A stretch of 21,772 nucleotides of DNA from positions 1-21,772 of the IMG/VR virus record IMGVR_UViG_3300028909_000075; one strand, 5' to 3'. Shown here piece by piece: positions 1 to 6,108 of this stretch. The position numbers were made by a program, and so were the translations under genes. The notes beneath the pieces were generated by a model. It was not told where the DNA came from, did not search any database, and saw only the letters and a list, made by a program, of their open reading frames with translations. The stretch is from a virus. Each line of letters starts with the position of its first letter. The first letter of the stretch is position 1.

Positions 1-90
1 GATGCGAATTCAGAAAGAAATAAAATTATTCCCTTAATGGATACTATCCATAAATATTTTGAGAATGTTTTGGATTTTAAAGAAATATAA
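1..90 (+). CDS. C-terminal end of an unidentified protein (partial)
   Basis: Frame 1 is open from the window edge to a TAA at 88-90 and gives about 29 residues ending in VLDFKEI. The composition (charged, helix-forming) looks protein-like, and a good intrinsic terminator follows within a few bases, which supports a real gene end. Too little is present to name a family. It is convergent with the HEPN-like gene on the other strand. Confidence 0.45.
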   Translation, partial: DANSERNKIIPLMDTIHKYFENVLDFKEI

Positions 91-95
91 TATTT

Positions 96-136
96 AGCCG
101 TTGTTGCATCTTCATGGTGTGATAACGGCTTTTTTT
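96..136 (+). terminator. Intrinsic terminator after the leftmost partial gene
   Basis: AGCCGTT (96-102) pairs with AACGGCT (124-130). The stem continues inward through several G-U pairs to a small loop, and a T tract follows at 130-136. The T tract is only on the + strand side, so it serves the rightward gene. It overlaps the stop codon of the leftward HEPN-like gene. Confidence 0.75.
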
Positions 137-1019
137 ATTTATGCCAATCAAATGTTGAAGCAAGCGTATGAATACACACGAAGAGACGTACCGCATCATT
201 TTCCTTCCATGTATCAGCAGATATACGTCCATGCAGAATATACTGCCGATTTATATTTTGGGGTTTCTTAGTTGGATCTGAAAAATTGCCGCCACTATAT
301 AATTGTTTTATAAATTTTGAGATTGATAGCCACACACATATAGGAATAAAATTTTTACCAAATTTATTTTTGCAATTATTATGAATATTTTTTGAGATAG
401 ATGTAATATTAGTTGTATTTTGTTCGTTTCTAGATTTATCATATTTTAAAATAGAATCTTCGAATCCTTTACTCACGATGAGTCCTTCTATTATGGAAAT
501 TAAAGCAGGAATGGTGACAATATAATGTCCATTTTTAAAAACAGCTATACAATCGATTAATAAAGTTTTCCATTGTGATAGATTTGGGTTATTTTGTAGA
601 TCGTCAAAAATTATATTTAATTCGTAATTGTTATCTTTGATAAAGAAATCATAAAGAGCGTTATCTATTTTAAGGAGATTTGTGGAATATCCAACAATAT
701 CATCTATTTCTGTTGGGTTTAAAACCATTGGTAATACCCAGCCAGCTTTTGGCAACAGTGTAGCATATCTTTCCGAACTTTCTTGTACTTTTTTTATTCC
801 TTTATCTAAACTAATTTTAAATTGAAATAGAACTGGTCTTATATTAAGGGCGAGACTTTGTAGAGTTGTGGTTACATGATAAAAAGGTTGGAATGTTTCT
901 TTTATAGCAGATATTTGATTTTGCAAAGTACACATAGTGTTACGGACAGAAAATAGTGGCAGAGGTATTCTTTTTTTATATTTTTGGCTGGATAATTTTT
1001 TCAATAATCTTTTTTTCAT
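135..1019 (-). CDS. HEPN-like protein with R-x4-H motif (candidate RNase / abortive-infection type)
   Basis: Leftward gene of 294 residues. The start was set at the ATG at 1019-1017, because an AAGGCGGTG-type ribosome binding site lies about 6 bases upstream; an upstream in-frame start 13 codons earlier lacks one. Near the C-terminus, R258-QYIL-H263-G gives the R-x4-H signature of HEPN domains, followed by a helix ending in STFDWHK. Before it comes a helical stretch with IPALISIIEGLI (about 165-180), as in Apea-like HEPN proteins of phages and genomic islands. HEPN proteins are commonly metal-independent RNases in toxin-antitoxin and abortive-infection systems, but no nuclease activity can be shown from sequence. 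It runs against the phage genes with its own promoter, so it is probably accessory cargo. It is AT-rich like its surroundings. No partner antitoxin is adjacent. Confidence 0.7.
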   Translation of the reverse strand: MKKRLLKKLSSQKYKKRIPLPLFSVRNTMCTLQNQISAIKETFQPFYHVTTTLQSLALNIRPVLFQFKISLDKGIKKVQESSERYATLLPKAGWVLPMVLNPTEIDDIVGYSTNLLKIDNALYDFFIKDNNYELNIIFDDLQNNPNLSQWKTLLIDCIAVFKNGHYIVTIPALISIIEGLIVSKGFEDSILKYDKSRNEQNTTNITSISKNIHNNCKNKFGKNFIPICVWLSISKFIKQLYSGGNFSDPTKKPQNINRQYILHGRISADTWKENDAVRLFVCIHTLASTFDWHK

Positions 1020-1042
1020 ATAATGCACCGCCTTCGTTAATA

Positions 1043-1071
1043 ATATTATGATAAACATTTAGAAAAAGCAA
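1043..1071 (-). promoter_or_regulatory. Promoter for the leftward HEPN-like gene
   Basis: Read on the minus strand, TTGCTT (1071-1066) and TAATAT (1048-1043) are separated by exactly 17 bases and lie just upstream of the ribosome binding site and ATG at 1019. It is a good match to a housekeeping sigma promoter. Confidence 0.6.
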
Positions 1072-1221
1072 TGCGATTTAGTTTTAAATTAAAGCTTATG
1101 TAACTCGTTTCGGTGAAATAAAAGAAACACTTAAATCTATCAACAGTATCAAAGCGGAATTTTCGGCTTTGACCAATTAACAGAAATCAATGAAGGGCAG
1201 ATCATAACGTCAAGTAGGCTT

Positions 1222-1617
1222 GTGGCTGAGAAATTTAATAAACTTCATAAGCATGTTCTAGAAACTATTGATGAAATCCTGAAAACCGAAAATTCGGCTT
1301 TCTCATTTTTCTACAAATCAACTTATAAAGTTGAAGGCAACAATAAGACTTATCCTCAGTATCTTATGAACCGTGATGGTTTTAGCTTGTTAGCTATGGG
1401 ATTCACCGGCAAGAAAGCGCTTGCGTGGAAATTTAAATTTATCAAAGCTTTTAATGATATGGAAGCGGCGCTTAAAGCTAATGCCCAAACACCAGTTGAT
1501 CAAATTGTTGATACATTTAATTTACCAACAACATTGAAAGATGCTTATCTTCGTCTAGCAGCGTGTGAAGATGAAAAAACTTTATTACTATTATCAGAAT
1601 ATTTAGTTATACTTTAA
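1222..1617 (+). CDS. rha: Rha-family phage regulatory protein, truncated (possible pseudogene)
   Basis: The 131-residue reading frame carries the Rha (pRha) core: EKFNKLHKHVL near the start, then SFFYKSTY, the segment NRDGFSLLAMGFTGKKAL (about 50-67), and the WKFKFIKAFNDME helix. Rha proteins are phage regulators that act in lysogeny control. The only usable start is GTG 1222. In-frame homologous-looking sequence (LTEINEGQ, then IITSSRLVAEKF) continues upstream from about 1174 with no ATG/GTG/TTG before the stop at 1132, and no ribosome binding site precedes the GTG. The C-terminal half seen in full-length Rha/KilAC proteins is absent, because the frame stops soon after LPTTLKDAYLRLA. Both ends therefore look lost. 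It may be a remnant or a short form; a second, complete antirepressor is present at 4868. Confidence 0.65.
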   Translation: MAEKFNKLHKHVLETIDEILKTENSAFSFFYKSTYKVEGNNKTYPQYLMNRDGFSLLAMGFTGKKALAWKFKFIKAFNDMEAALKANAQTPVDQIVDTFNLPTTLKDAYLRLAACEDEKTLLLLSEYLVIL

Positions 1618-1823
1618 AGGTATAAGGTCTGAGCATATTTGATTTATAAAAGATATTAATAAATAAGATTCTTTTTTACTAAATAATAATATTAAAACTC
1701 AGTCCGATTATTATATTGTAATCCAGACGTCCCGTGGTGGTCTGTGAAGAAGATTTAGCTTATATATGGCTTCTTGTATATATTGAAAATATTAAACGCA
1801 CCAGCGAAGTGTGAGAAGTGGGG

Positions 1824-1853
1824 TTGACTGGACGAAATGCAAAAGTGTATAGT
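1824..1853 (+). promoter_or_regulatory. Promoter reading into the gene-free structured region
   Basis: TTGACT (1824-1829) and TATAGT (1848-1853) with an 18-base spacer. Transcription would begin near 1859-1861, and no gene starts downstream before the terminator-like hairpin at 2079-2129. This suggests a non-coding transcript. Confidence 0.55.
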
Positions 1854-1857
1854 AAAT

Positions 1858-2129
1858 TTAGGGAAACAAATCAAATGTTTGCAAAAGGTATATTGCCAGC
1901 CCGTACATTTATACTTATGCGAATGGCAAAGTTTAATCTACTACAGGGCAGACTAAAAAATCGTCATTAATTATAAATCTTTAATTCACGCAAGTTTATG
2001 AGTTTAAAGTTCCCTAAGGTTATTTTATATATTTAACTTTTCGGGAGATCATTTTAATAAAAAAATTACCTCAGGGCACTTTGCGTAGCGTGGCCGCTCC
2101 GGCGGACATGCAAAGCCGTTCTTTTTTTT
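1858..2129 (+). ncRNA. Candidate structured small RNA (about 270 nt)
   Basis: The predicted transcript starts beside TTAGGGAA (1858-1865), which is perfectly complementary to TTCCCTAA (2010-2017) and would tie the 5' end to a point about 150 bases away. Inside, TTGCCA (1893-1898) pairs with TGGCAA (1924-1929). GCCCGTA in its loop (1899-1905) can pair with TACAGGGC (1942-1949, one bulged base), which would make an H-type pseudoknot. It ends in a GC-rich hairpin and T8 tract at 2079-2129. I do not recognise an RNA family. The pairings are visible in the sequence; that the RNA exists is inference. Confidence 0.35.
2079..2129 (+). terminator. GC-rich hairpin with T8 tract (intrinsic terminator)
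   Basis: CTTTGC (2079-2084) pairs with GCAAAG (2110-2115). An inner GCCG-ctc-CGGC stem strengthens it, and eight Ts lie at 2122-2129. The T tract runs directly into the first copy of the 48-bp repeat. Confidence 0.55.
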
Positions 2130-2171
2130 AAGATCCTAGAAATAACTTTTTAATTAGAAACAGCTCTTGCG
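2124..2171 (+). repeat. 48-bp direct repeat, copy 1
   Basis: Identical over 48 bases to 2336-2383. It begins with a T tract followed by AAGATCCTAG and ends in CAGCTCTTGCG. Downstream, GCGGA (2170-2174) can pair with TCCGC further on, and GCTTTT-agtt-AAAAAGC forms a hairpin, so the repeat seems to head a structured unit of roughly 105 bases. Confidence 0.85.
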
Positions 2172-2258
2172 GAAAGCTATATAGTTATTATACATACAGG
2201 TGTCCGCATGCTTTTAGTTAAAAAGCTAGTTAGGACGAGGGATTATAGTCATTTCAAC

Positions 2259-2316
2259 AGGTACGCTTTTCCGGAAAATAGGGGGGGCTTATTCCGGTAA
2301 ATCGTACCTTGTTTTT
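2259..2316 (+). terminator. Strong two-part hairpin with T tract
   Basis: AGGTACG (2259-2265) pairs with CGTACCT (2303-2309). A symmetric 5x5 internal loop leads to CCGGAA (2271-2276) pairing with TTCCGG (2292-2297). The loop carries seven consecutive Gs, and TTGTTTTT follows. It lies between the two copies of the 48-bp repeat and fits a terminator; a protein-binding or origin hairpin is possible. Confidence 0.5.
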
Positions 2317-2335
2317 CGCTATAACGTATAAATGA

Positions 2336-2383
2336 TTTTTTAAGATCCTAGAAATAACTTTTTAATTAGAAACAGCTCTTGCG
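2336..2383 (+). repeat. 48-bp direct repeat, copy 2
   Basis: Perfect copy of 2124-2171, offset by 212 bases. It is followed by a comparable arrangement: TGCG-AGA / TCT-CGCA arms around an AT-rich loop, then a GCTT-tttt-AAGC mini-hairpin. A third partial copy (TTTTTTAAG with CCTAGA, lacking two bases) lies at 2434-2448. Confidence 0.85.
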
Positions 2384-2484
2384 CAGAATTGTATAATAAT
2401 AAACCTATAGTAACTCTACGCAGATTTTAATGCTTTTTTAAGCCTAGATCATTGATTTATATAGAGTTAAGGCAGTTTTAGGTA

Positions 2485-2502
2485 TGTCCAGCCCACTGGA
2501 CA
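2485..2502. promoter_or_regulatory. 18-bp palindrome, operator-like site 1
   Basis: TGTCCAG-CCCA-CTGGACA is a perfect 7-4-7 inverted repeat. Its centre is 32 bp (about three helical turns) from the second site, as expected for two repressor dimers on the same DNA face. The binding protein is unknown; the phage repressor or the replication protein are candidates. Confidence 0.6.
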
Positions 2503-2516
2503 TTATAAGGTAAAAA

Positions 2517-2534
2517 TGTTCAGTCAACTGGACA
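2517..2534. promoter_or_regulatory. 18-bp palindrome, operator-like site 2
   Basis: TGTTCAG-TCAA-CTGGACA has the same 7-4-7 architecture as site 1, and its right half-site is identical. The ten bases AACTGGACAT ending this site recur at 7253-7262, at the start of the HigB-type toxin gene. Sites 1 and 2 lie about 150 bp upstream of the replication gene start. Confidence 0.6.
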
Positions 2535-2685
2535 TGGAAAACGACTTAAATTTATGATAACCATGCATTACGATAAAAAATAAGTATGGTTAATTAAAGG
2601 CAGGTGATATTATATAAGACCAGTAATAGAGTAATGACTCCAAGATAAGATAATTTGTATCAAAATCTAAAGGAGTGTTACTATT

Positions 2686-4389
2686 ATGTACAATAAAAAA
2701 ATTACAAGTAAATTTGATAAAAATGAGGTTGAAATCGGAGTTGTAACACGCACGACGACTACACAGGTCGGGCAAGAGGTTTATACCAAACTCCACGAAA
2801 CGCGATACTGGAGAGAGGAAAAAGGGCGTTATTATCCATGGGGTCAAAAAACACAAATACATCTATATGTAGACAATAATATTATATCGGTACTAGACGA
2901 TCGCTATGCAGATGCTGGTCACCTTTTAGCACTTTTGTATAATATGGATAATAATAATATGATTATTCTTCGTGATGGGCATACAAAGCACGCTTATCCA
3001 GCTGCGACAAGGGAAGATGTCTATAAATTGGCTGGATACAGCAACAAAACAGCAGGACTTGCCTTTTTTCGATTACTATTAGACAAGGATGTTATTAAAA
3101 TCATTACTGTAAATGATAATAAAGGTAGCAAAAATTATAATCGTTATTATATTAATCCAATATTTACGATGCGTGACCGTGGCATTACACTAGATTTATA
3201 CAAATTATTTCGGGAGTCAATTGATCCATATTTGACTGATTTTGCACGACAAGATTTGCAGAAATTGATATATCGCGAAATTACCGGAGATCATGAAGAA
3301 AATATAGAAATAGACAACACCAACGGAGGTTACACAGCAGTATCCAATACTGATAAGCAGGCAGTTTTTAATGAATATATTTTACATGATGAAGCTCCTA
3401 AAACCTATCAAAAAATTGGAAAAGGAATGATTGCTCATCCAATGACTGATGATAACGATACTTATTTTATAGTGAATCAGACGCTCGGATATAAGACTAC
3501 AAAACCGGCTGATATCGATATCAAGGGTTTTACTGCTTGGTTTGTTGACATCGATGCTGGCAAGGGCGAGGACGGTAAATATTTTTCACTGGATGAAGTT
3601 TCGACCCGAAAAGTTAAAATGATGCATGTTATAAATGCTCTACCAACGCCTACCGCAATTGTAGATACGAGAAATGGATATCACGTATACTATGCTTGCT
3701 ATGGAGATATTACGACGCAAGCATGGAATACACTAGAGGATAAATTATTTAATATCGCCCAAATAGCAGATCCGGCCGCAACAGATGTATCGAGATTATT
3801 ACGTTTACCGAATAGTAAATGGATAAAAACCAATACAGGTCTAGCTCCTTATGACGTTACAATAAAACAAGCCAATCGACAAGCTTATGACCTAGACTCA
3901 TTTAATAAACAGCTTGATGAGGTTCAGACGTCAGTACAGGCGACCGCAGAAGATTATCTGTCTACTTATCCTATAACGAAAGTTTCCAAGGCTCAGACAG
4001 CCGCTGGTACGAAATCGAATGAAGACCAAACTGAACGGATACAAGCAATTATAAATTTATCCACCGAAACTTTTGAAACAGCGCTCGTTACTTTTACAGA
4101 TAATATTAATGAGTACTTGCACCAAATTAATCTAGCAGAATTTTTACAAATTGAAAATCCGTCAAGTTTTGTATGTGTCCTTCACGACGACCACAGCCCA
4201 TCAGCAACGATTTACGCTAACGAAACCGGTTATAGATACTATTGTGGATCTTCTGCATGTGTAGGGGACGGTGAAGGCAAGGGTCGCGACATAATTGATG
4301 TTGTTATGATCTTGGCTGATTGTAAATATCAACAGGCTGTTAATTATTTAAGTACGGTTTATAGCATAAAGCAACAAGCCACAGCATAA
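2686..4389 (+). CDS. Replication protein: winged-helix-like N-terminus, AEP primase, C-terminal CHC2-type zinc finger
   Basis: 567 residues; ATG 2686 follows AAGGAG by 10 bases. Residues about 65-195 resemble phage/plasmid initiator winged-helix regions (helical EDVYKLAGYSNKTAGLAFFR, then YYINPIFTM and LYKLFRESIDPYL). Residues about 245-400 carry the archaeo-eukaryotic primase signature: VDID with D288 and D290 for metal binding, TAIVDTRNGYHVYY with N330, G331 and H333, and D367 in ATDVSRLLRLPNSKW. Residues about 493-545 form a DnaG/CHC2-like zinc finger (C497-x2-H500, then C520-x4-C525, followed by RDIIDVVM). It probably recognises the origin and makes primers. No helicase gene is seen nearby. 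The zinc finger lies after the primase core, the reverse of DnaG. A small unknown gene follows and shares its transcript. Confidence 0.8.
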   Translation: MYNKKITSKFDKNEVEIGVVTRTTTTQVGQEVYTKLHETRYWREEKGRYYPWGQKTQIHLYVDNNIISVLDDRYADAGHLLALLYNMDNNNMIILRDGHTKHAYPAATREDVYKLAGYSNKTAGLAFFRLLLDKDVIKIITVNDNKGSKNYNRYYINPIFTMRDRGITLDLYKLFRESIDPYLTDFARQDLQKLIYREITGDHEENIEIDNTNGGYTAVSNTDKQAVFNEYILHDEAPKTYQKIGKGMIAHPMTDDNDTYFIVNQTLGYKTTKPADIDIKGFTAWFVDIDAGKGEDGKYFSLDEVSTRKVKMMHVINALPTPTAIVDTRNGYHVYYACYGDITTQAWNTLEDKLFNIAQIADPAATDVSRLLRLPNSKWIKTNTGLAPYDVTIKQANRQAYDLDSFNKQLDEVQTSVQATAEDYLSTYPITKVSKAQTAAGTKSNEDQTERIQAIINLSTETFETALVTFTDNINEYLHQINLAEFLQIENPSSFVCVLHDDHSPSATIYANETGYRYYCGSSACVGDGEGKGRDIIDVVMILADCKYQQAVNYLSTVYSIKQQATA

Positions 4390-4411
4390 ATTTAAAGGAG
4401 AATGATATAAA

Positions 4412-4693
4412 ATGGATTTAGTAAAAAAATATAATGAACGATGCCCAGAAGCCAATTTAGATAAAATTATAGACGAAATCGAAAGTCATGCATTCCTTAA
4501 AGGTAAATACTGGCGGTCACCAGATGAAATTTATCTCAGTGCTCATATGTATACTATGCTTGAAGAGTTATTTCAAAATCCCGAAATTGAAAAAGAATTG
4601 GCACAACATATGATAGCGATGTACGACTATATTAATGTAGATCACCCCGAGTATAGTTTTTTCGATACGGGAGAGATTTTACCAGAATCATAA
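4412..4693 (+). CDS. Hypothetical protein, 93 residues
   Basis: Starts 22 bases after the replication gene behind AAAGGAG, so it is probably co-transcribed with it. The protein is acidic and helical (segments DLVKKYNERC, EIYLSAHMYTMLEELF, EIEKELAQHMIAMYDYI) with no cysteine cluster, signal peptide or membrane segment. I recognise no family. It is the last gene before a strong terminator, so it may support replication, but nothing in it shows this. Confidence 0.7.
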   Translation: MDLVKKYNERCPEANLDKIIDEIESHAFLKGKYWRSPDEIYLSAHMYTMLEELFQNPEIEKELAQHMIAMYDYINVDHPEYSFFDTGEILPES

Positions 4694-4712
4694 AAAAGAA
4701 TATATGAACACG

Positions 4713-4746
4713 GTCCCATACTTTAATCGGTATGGGGCTTTTTTTT
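4713..4746 (+). terminator. Intrinsic terminator ending the replication operon
   Basis: GTCCCATAC (4713-4721) pairs with GTATGGGGC (4730-4738) in nine pairs including one G-U, followed by eight Ts (4739-4746). Confidence 0.85.
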
Positions 4747-4759
4747 ATGTAAAAAAATA

Positions 4760-4891
4760 AATCATTTCGTTTGTCAAAATAGTGTAAAAACATATCTGTC
4801 TGAGTAATACATTTATGTAATGTTTGCAGCGGCAGCGTTAACAAAATAGACAAAGGTGGTCATTATTATGACAATGACAAACGAAATGATT
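4760..4891 (+). repeat. 17-bp perfect inverted repeat spanning the antirepressor start
   Basis: The 17 bases at 4760-4776 (AATCATTTCGTTTGTCA) are the exact reverse complement of 4875-4891, 98 bases apart. The right arm covers codons 3-8 of the antirepressor gene and the left arm is in its 5' leader. In a transcript carrying both arms, the stem would fold over the initiation region. It could also be two oppositely oriented protein-binding sites. Confidence 0.75.
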
Positions 4892-5677
4892 AAAATTGAA
4901 GAATTAGCAAATGGGATACAGGCAGTATCGGGAAGAGACCTTCATGAGTTCTTAGAAATAAAAAGCAACTGTACTACATGGTTTAATCGTATGTGCGAGT
5001 ACGGATTTGTAGAAAATGAGGATTATATAACTTGGTTTCCAAATTTGGAAAGCGAAAATCATGGTGGTCAAAACAAGGCAGATAATTATTTAACTTTAGA
5101 CATGGCAAAACAAATCTGTATGATCCAGCGTTCCGAAAAAGGTAAGCAAGCCAGATTGTATTTTATCGAAATTGAGAAAGAATATAAAGCCTTACAGGCA
5201 CAACCGGTTGACTCTTATATGATTCAAGACCCAGTCCAGCGTGCTCAACGTTGGATAGCAGAAGAACAGCAGCGTCAAGCTCTTGCTACACAAATCGAAG
5301 TAATGATCCCAAAAATTGAATACCATGATGCGGTTTTAAAATCTAAAACATTGATGACAACGACAGAGATCGCCGCAGATTATGGCATGTCAGCCCGAAA
5401 GCTTAATCAAATTTTATCTAATGAAAATATCCAATATAAAAGAGGCAACCGCTGGTACTTGTACAGTCAGCACAGCGCCAAGGGTTACACCCAAAGTAAA
5501 ACGGCTCTTTATGATGATGGCTGTAAAACTAAAACATCCATGCAGTGGACCCAAGTCGGCCGGGAATTTATTTATGAATTACTAGCGAAATTAGATATTA
5601 AATCGGTAGTTTGCCGAGACGCCGATCAGGCAGAGATTGAAAAGTTAGACACTTTTGCCATACGCCAAATGATATAA
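4868..5677 (+). CDS. Phage antirepressor: AntA/AntB N-terminal domain plus KilAC C-terminal domain
   Basis: 269 residues. The start is ATG 4868, eight bases after AAAGGTGG; an upstream GTG frame opening lies inside that ribosome binding site. Residues about 14-105 match the AntA/AntB domain (VSGRDLHEFLEIKSNCTTWF, GFVENEDYITWF, YLTLDMAKQICMIQRSEKG). Residues about 145-245 match the KilAC/ANT domain (VMIPKIEYHDAVL, then TTTEIAADYGMSARKLNQIL with a helix-turn-helix, then QWTQVGREFI). Antirepressors of this kind oppose the lysogeny repressor and help commit a phage to lytic growth; DNA binding is expected of the KilAC part. A long inverted repeat overlaps its start and may control translation. 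It is preceded by a terminator and probably has its own promoter. Confidence 0.9.
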   Translation: MTMTNEMIKIEELANGIQAVSGRDLHEFLEIKSNCTTWFNRMCEYGFVENEDYITWFPNLESENHGGQNKADNYLTLDMAKQICMIQRSEKGKQARLYFIEIEKEYKALQAQPVDSYMIQDPVQRAQRWIAEEQQRQALATQIEVMIPKIEYHDAVLKSKTLMTTTEIAADYGMSARKLNQILSNENIQYKRGNRWYLYSQHSAKGYTQSKTALYDDGCKTKTSMQWTQVGREFIYELLAKLDIKSVVCRDADQAEIEKLDTFAIRQMI

Positions 5678-5715
5678 ACCGGATCGGATCGTATTGTAAC
5701 AGAGAAGAAGAGGTG

Positions 5716-5731
5716 GGGCGCTCACGCGCCC
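5716..5731. other. GC-rich hairpin after the antirepressor gene
   Basis: GGGCGC-tcac-GCGCCC is a perfect 6-bp stem with a 4-base loop, 39 bases after the antirepressor stop. No T tract follows, so it is not a typical intrinsic terminator. It could stabilise a 3' end or attenuate read-through into the next genes. Confidence 0.45.
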
Positions 5732-5772
5732 TTGATATAAAAGACAAAATAAAAATATGAGGATGATTTTAC

Positions 5773-6108
5773 ATGAAAACAATGAAAACAATTTTAAAAA
5801 ATATTACAGATAACAGAGAAGCACAGGGTCAGGCAGATGAACTGATGACACAAGCCCTAGTCGCTGTAGAAACAGCCCAATATGATAAGGCGTATCAATT
5901 ATCAGAACAGGTCATAAGCCTGTCTGAGAGTGTAGAACAACGTTTGGCGGCCATGACAATTTTGACCTTATGCATTAAGAAAAATCAAGCAGAAACTACC
6001 AGAGTTTTAGATATTGCTTATGATCAAATCAATAAAAATTTGAAAAATATAGAACAAGATATTGCAACGGGCAAAGCCATTTTAGCAAAGGTAGGTGCTG
6101 CAAAATGA
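5773..6108 (+). CDS. Hypothetical helical protein, 111 residues
   Basis: Starts at ATG 5773 behind GAGGATG and overlaps the next gene by four bases (ATGA), indicating translational coupling. The protein is almost all helix (DELMTQALVAVETAQYDKAY, then QLSEQVISLSESVEQRLAAM), with spacing that resembles a single TPR-like helical hairpin followed by a charged helix with NKNLKNIEQDI. There is no signal peptide, metal cluster or known motif, and I cannot name a family. Its coupling to a nuclease-like gene is the only functional hint. Confidence 0.65.
   Translation: MKTMKTILKNITDNREAQGQADELMTQALVAVETAQYDKAYQLSEQVISLSESVEQRLAAMTILTLCIKKNQAETTRVLDIAYDQINKNLKNIEQDIATGKAILAKVGAAK

Larger units (their letters stand above)
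1618..2685. other. 1.07-kb gene-free, repeat- and structure-rich region upstream of the replication gene
   Basis: No reading frame here has both a ribosome binding site and a protein-like translation. It contains a promoter (1824-1853), complementary segments that could fold an RNA starting at that promoter, two strong hairpins followed by T tracts (2079-2129 and 2259-2316), a 48-bp perfect direct repeat with a third partial copy, and two 18-bp palindromes 32 bp apart. Its place directly ahead of the replication protein gene suggests an origin of replication, a copy-control or regulatory RNA region, or both. That function is inference. Confidence 0.6.

Noticed and set aside
1838-1957. A 39-codon frame beginning MQKCIVNLGKQ inside the structured region
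   Set aside because: No ribosome binding site; it overlaps the -10 box of the promoter at 1824-1853, and its composition is not protein-like.
1880-2020. A frame reading like a decayed protein (YIYTYANGKV, stop, STTGQTKKSS)
   Set aside because: Interrupted by several stops, with no family match. The pairings in this stretch suggest RNA structure instead of a pseudogene, so I did not annotate it.
2124-2448. CRISPR array interpretation of the repeats
   Set aside because: Only two full copies with a 164-base interval and no regular spacers or cas genes.
2590-2862. Minus-strand 90-residue open frame over the replication gene start
   Set aside because: Shadow of the well-supported replication gene; no ribosome binding site and no recognisable motif.
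4771-4798. TTGTCA/TATCTG promoter for the antirepressor
   Set aside because: The -10 is a poor match and the spacer is 16 bases. A promoter is expected here, but this one is not convincing enough to annotate.
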